Shown: positions 61,639 through 64,000 of the stretch, in pieces
Numbering within the stretch: position 1 is the first letter of the stretch
Layout of the letters: every line of letters starts with the position of its first letter
Source: Verrucomicrobiota bacterium JB023
GTDB taxonomy: Bacteria > Verrucomicrobiota > Verrucomicrobiia > Verrucomicrobiales > Akkermansiaceae
Direction of reading: 5' to 3'
NCBI GenBank assembly: GCA_030673895.1
Contig: JAUTCR010000058.1
Span: 62,001-126,000 of the forward strand
DNA length: 64,000 nucleotides
Position numbers and translations under genes: made by a program
Notes under the pieces: model-generated
What the model was told of the DNA's origin: nothing
Seen by the model: only the letters and a program-made list of their open reading frames with translations
Databases searched by the model: none

Positions 61639-64000
61639 ATGAAGACTCATATTTTCTTGCTCGTCTCGCTCACCATGCTCACCGGCATGATTAGAGCCGA
61701 GACAACACCTGTTGGTCCGTTTTTTAACGGAGTCTTCCCCTCCGTCACTCCCGGCACGGGCTCCGGCTATACGACGGAAAACGCTTTTCCCAATCTGCGT
61801 TTTATCGGCCCTATCTGGGTGACTCCATATCCGGGCCGCAACGAGTTGGTCGTCGTCGGCAAAGCGGGGCATGTCTGGCGATTCGAGAACGATCCCGCCG
61901 TGACCTCAGACGAAGTTACGGTCATGCTCAATCTATCCAAGTATGGTGACGGAGTGGCTTCTCCCGAGGAGGTGCTCCCAGACGGGGAACATGAGCCTTC
62001 CGTCGTGCGGACTGGAACGGTCGTAAGCGCTCCGGACATGGCCTTCTACCAAATTATCTTTCATCCTAATTTCGGGATCGAGGGCGAAACTGGAGAGAAC
62101 CATATTTACGCGACCTATTCCTATATCCCCGACTTGCCGGGACGGAGCGGAGACACCTACACCTACTGTCGCTTGTCGAGATTCACCATCATCGACGACG
62201 AAAGCGACGGCCCCATTATCGACCCGGATTCGGAGCTAGTCCTCATTAACCAGTTCGATGCTGATAGGAACCACCAGGGTGGAGCCATGTTTTTCGGCGA
62301 GGACGGATTCCTCTATATTTCGACTGGCGATGGAGGTTATGCCTATTCGAACAATCGACTCTCCCAGAGACTGGATAGAGCTCTTGCGGGCGGCATTCTC
62401 AGGATCGATGTCGACAAGCGCGGTGGCGAGATCAGTCATCCAATAAGGCGCCATCCCACTGATTCCGGCCTCGCTCATACCGGTGACATCCCTTCGGGCT
62501 GGCCTGCTAGCTCGTCCGCAAATTACTACATTCCTAGTGACAACCCTTGGGTAGATGACGATCCGGAGAGCACGATTTTGGAAGAATTTTGGGCAATTGG
62601 ACTACGCAGTCCGCATGCGATGCACCGCGACGAACAGAGTGGGGAAATCTGGATAGGCGACGTCGGCGGCAGTCAGGAAGAGATCCACAAGGGAGAACAG
62701 GGAGCGAACTTTGGCTGGGACTTCACCAACGGCGGTGGAAAATCCAGGCCGGATCCATTGATTGGTTTTGAATCACCAGCGGTCGTCACAATTCCTGCAA
62801 ACGAAGGCAATTGCATCATCGGAGGCTTCATCTACCGAGGCAGTGAGTTCCCCGAATTATCGGGCAAATACCTTTATGGAGACCACCTCAAGGGAACCAT
62901 ATCGACCATGACCTACTCGGCGGATACAGGTGAGGCAGAGACCGCTTACCTTTGTGACTTCTCAAGCATTGGCTTTAAAGTCGGCTTGGCCAATTTTTGC
63001 CAAGGACCAAACGGAGAGGTTTTCATGCCTGAGCTGGGTGGTTTTGACGATGATACGGACATCGAGGACAATGACGGGACCATCCAGCGGCTGGCTCCCA
63101 CCTCGGTCTCAAGTGACGCTCCGGCTCTTTTATCACAAACGGGAGCCTTTCTGGATCTCGACAAGCTGACTCCCCATCCGTCATTTCTCCCCTATGGAGT
63201 CTTGTCGCCGCTCTGGTCAGATGGTGCCGACAAGTGGCGCTGGATCGCTGTGCCAAACAACGGCGTTCATGATACCGAGAGTGAGAAAATCGTTTTCGAT
63301 GAGAGCGGCAACTGGGTCTTTCCGGAAGGCACCGTTCTCATGAAGCACTTCGAACTAGCCACTGACTCCACCCAGCCGGAAGAGCGAGTGCGCTTGGAAA
63401 CGCGATTCCTTGTCTGTACCGCCGATGGCGGCAAATATGGCATCACCTACCGATGGCTTCCCGACCAAACCGATGCCGTCCTTCTCACCAGTGGTGAGAC
63501 CGAAGATTTCACCGTGCGGGGCGACTCCGGCCAATCTCAGACACTCACGTGGACCTACCCCAGCCGGGGCGATTGTCTGCAGTGCCATAATTCAGCCTCA
63601 GGTCAGGCATTGGGAGTTCGCACCCATCAGCTCAATGGCTACTTCAATTACGGAGATGGACCGGTCCACCAACTCGTCCATTGGAGCCATCTCGGCCTTA
63701 TTGATGCCAGCATCGGAATGGAAGAAGCAGCCCTTCTCCCACAAGCTGCTCCCTTGGATGATGAAACGGTTCCCCTGCAATATCGGATTAGAAGCTACCT
63801 CGATACGAATTGCTCAATCTGTCACCAACCCGGCGGACCTGGCGGAAATTTCGATTCACGCCTGTCCACCCCTCTGCTTGCCCAAGGTCTTCTCAACGTC
63901 GAACCCGAACGCTTCCAGGATTTGGGGCCCGACGCGACTTACCTCAAGCCCGGCGACGCGGCCCGCTCTATCATCCACTACCGCATGGACCACGCCTTGC
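61639..64000 (+). CDS. Exported glucose/sorbosone dehydrogenase-like protein with CxxCH motifs (truncated)
   Basis: From the ATG at 61639 the frame is open to the end of the window (787 complete codons), so the C terminus is missing. After a signal peptide (MKTHIFLLVSLTMLTGMIRA), residues 45-470 look like a soluble PQQ-type sugar dehydrogenase propeller: VVVGKAGHVWRFEND, a central FNQ-type NHQGGAMFFGEDGFLYISTGDGG, and ANFGWDFTNGG with RSPHAMHRDE. C-terminal of this are two haem c-type motifs, CLQCH at residues 646-650 and CSICH at 725-729, separated by a region with ALGVRTHQLN. Such fusions of sugar dehydrogenase with cytochrome-like domains occur in Planctomycetes/Verrucomicrobiota. The donor substrate and electron acceptor are unknown. 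Confidence 0.8.
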   Translation, partial: MKTHIFLLVSLTMLTGMIRAETTPVGPFFNGVFPSVTPGTGSGYTTENAFPNLRFIGPIWVTPYPGRNELVVVGKAGHVWRFENDPAVTSDEVTVMLNLSKYGDGVASPEEVLPDGEHEPSVVRTGTVVSAPDMAFYQIIFHPNFGIEGETGENHIYATYSYIPDLPGRSGDTYTYCRLSRFTIIDDESDGPIIDPDSELVLINQFDADRNHQGGAMFFGEDGFLYISTGDGGYAYSNNRLSQRLDRALAGGILRIDVDKRGGEISHPIRRHPTDSGLAHTGDIPSGWPASSSANYYIPSDNPWVDDDPESTILEEFWAIGLRSPHAMHRDEQSGEIWIGDVGGSQEEIHKGEQGANFGWDFTNGGGKSRPDPLIGFESPAVVTIPANEGNCIIGGFIYRGSEFPELSGKYLYGDHLKGTISTMTYSADTGEAETAYLCDFSSIGFKVGLANFCQGPNGEVFMPELGGFDDDTDIEDNDGTIQRLAPTSVSSDAPALLSQTGAFLDLDKLTPHPSFLPYGVLSPLWSDGADKWRWIAVPNNGVHDTESEKIVFDESGNWVFPEGTVLMKHFELATDSTQPEERVRLETRFLVCTADGGKYGITYRWLPDQTDAVLLTSGETEDFTVRGDSGQSQTLTWTYPSRGDCLQCHNSASGQALGVRTHQLNGYFNYGDGPVHQLVHWSHLGLIDASIGMEEAALLPQAAPLDDETVPLQYRIRSYLDTNCSICHQPGGPGGNFDSRLSTPLLAQGLLNVEPERFQDLGPDATYLKPGDAARSIIHYRMDHAL

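Overview
The window is chromosomal DNA from a member of the Verrucomicrobiota, probably a marine or polysaccharide-degrading Verrucomicrobiales relative. The evidence is two very long prepilin-like proteins of the Verru_Chthon cassette protein A type, several exported proteins with thrombospondin type 3 calcium repeats and a common C-terminal module, an autotransporter-type beta-strand repeat protein, formylglycine sulfatases, a GH43/GH117-like glycosidase, a XylR-type AraC regulator and an ECF sigma factor next to a receptor-type Ser/Thr kinase. I see no CRISPR array, insertion sequence, integrase or rRNA. The only tRNA is tRNA-Leu(CAG).

Layout. 0-7 kb: glycine cleavage genes gcvT-gcvH-gcvP (minus strand, gcvP cut by the window edge), a rhomboid-like membrane protein, a secreted glycosidase, a class I/II aminotransferase and a CobW-type GTPase with a palindrome upstream. 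7-16 kb: small proteins (FmdB-like, GNAT), a tail-collar protein, an exported F5/8C-propeller protein, tRNA-Leu, and a MoxR-DUF58-BatA operon. 16-30 kb: the first Verru_Chthon A protein behind a sigma-54-like element, a secreted protein with an IF-1-like gene, selB, an Nramp-related transporter, a Gfo/Idh/MocA oxidoreductase, a PhnZ-like HD oxygenase and the second Verru_Chthon A protein. 30-37 kb: a giant Ig/jelly-roll surface protein, an exported calcineurin-type phosphatase and a secreted beta-rich protein. 37-42 kb: a phosphonate module (XylR-type regulator, divergent MFS permease, FAD oxidoreductase, PhnA). 42-51 kb: PDZ/SHD1 protein, M24 peptidase, class IV aminotransferase-like protein, sulfatase, autotransporter-type protein. 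51-59 kb: protein phosphatase, WNK-like Ser/Thr kinase, ECF sigma factor, sulfatase fused to lectin and calcium repeats. 59-64 kb: secreted proteins, an HExxH peptidase-like protein, a VTT membrane protein and a truncated sorbosone-dehydrogenase-like protein with CxxCH motifs.

How the genes fit together. Much of the window serves the cell surface: exported enzymes acting on sulfated polysaccharides and phosphoesters, large adhesin-like proteins, and pseudopilin-like proteins. A second theme is phosphonate use (PhnA cluster plus a separate PhnZ-like gene). The third is signalling by a sigma factor/kinase/phosphatase group. The least ordinary points are the kinase whose catalytic lysine seems moved to the glycine loop as in WNK kinases, the class IV aminotransferase fold without its PLP lysine, the Nramp relative without the canonical metal motifs, and a C-terminal S-x-DL-x-x-W module shared by four exported proteins.
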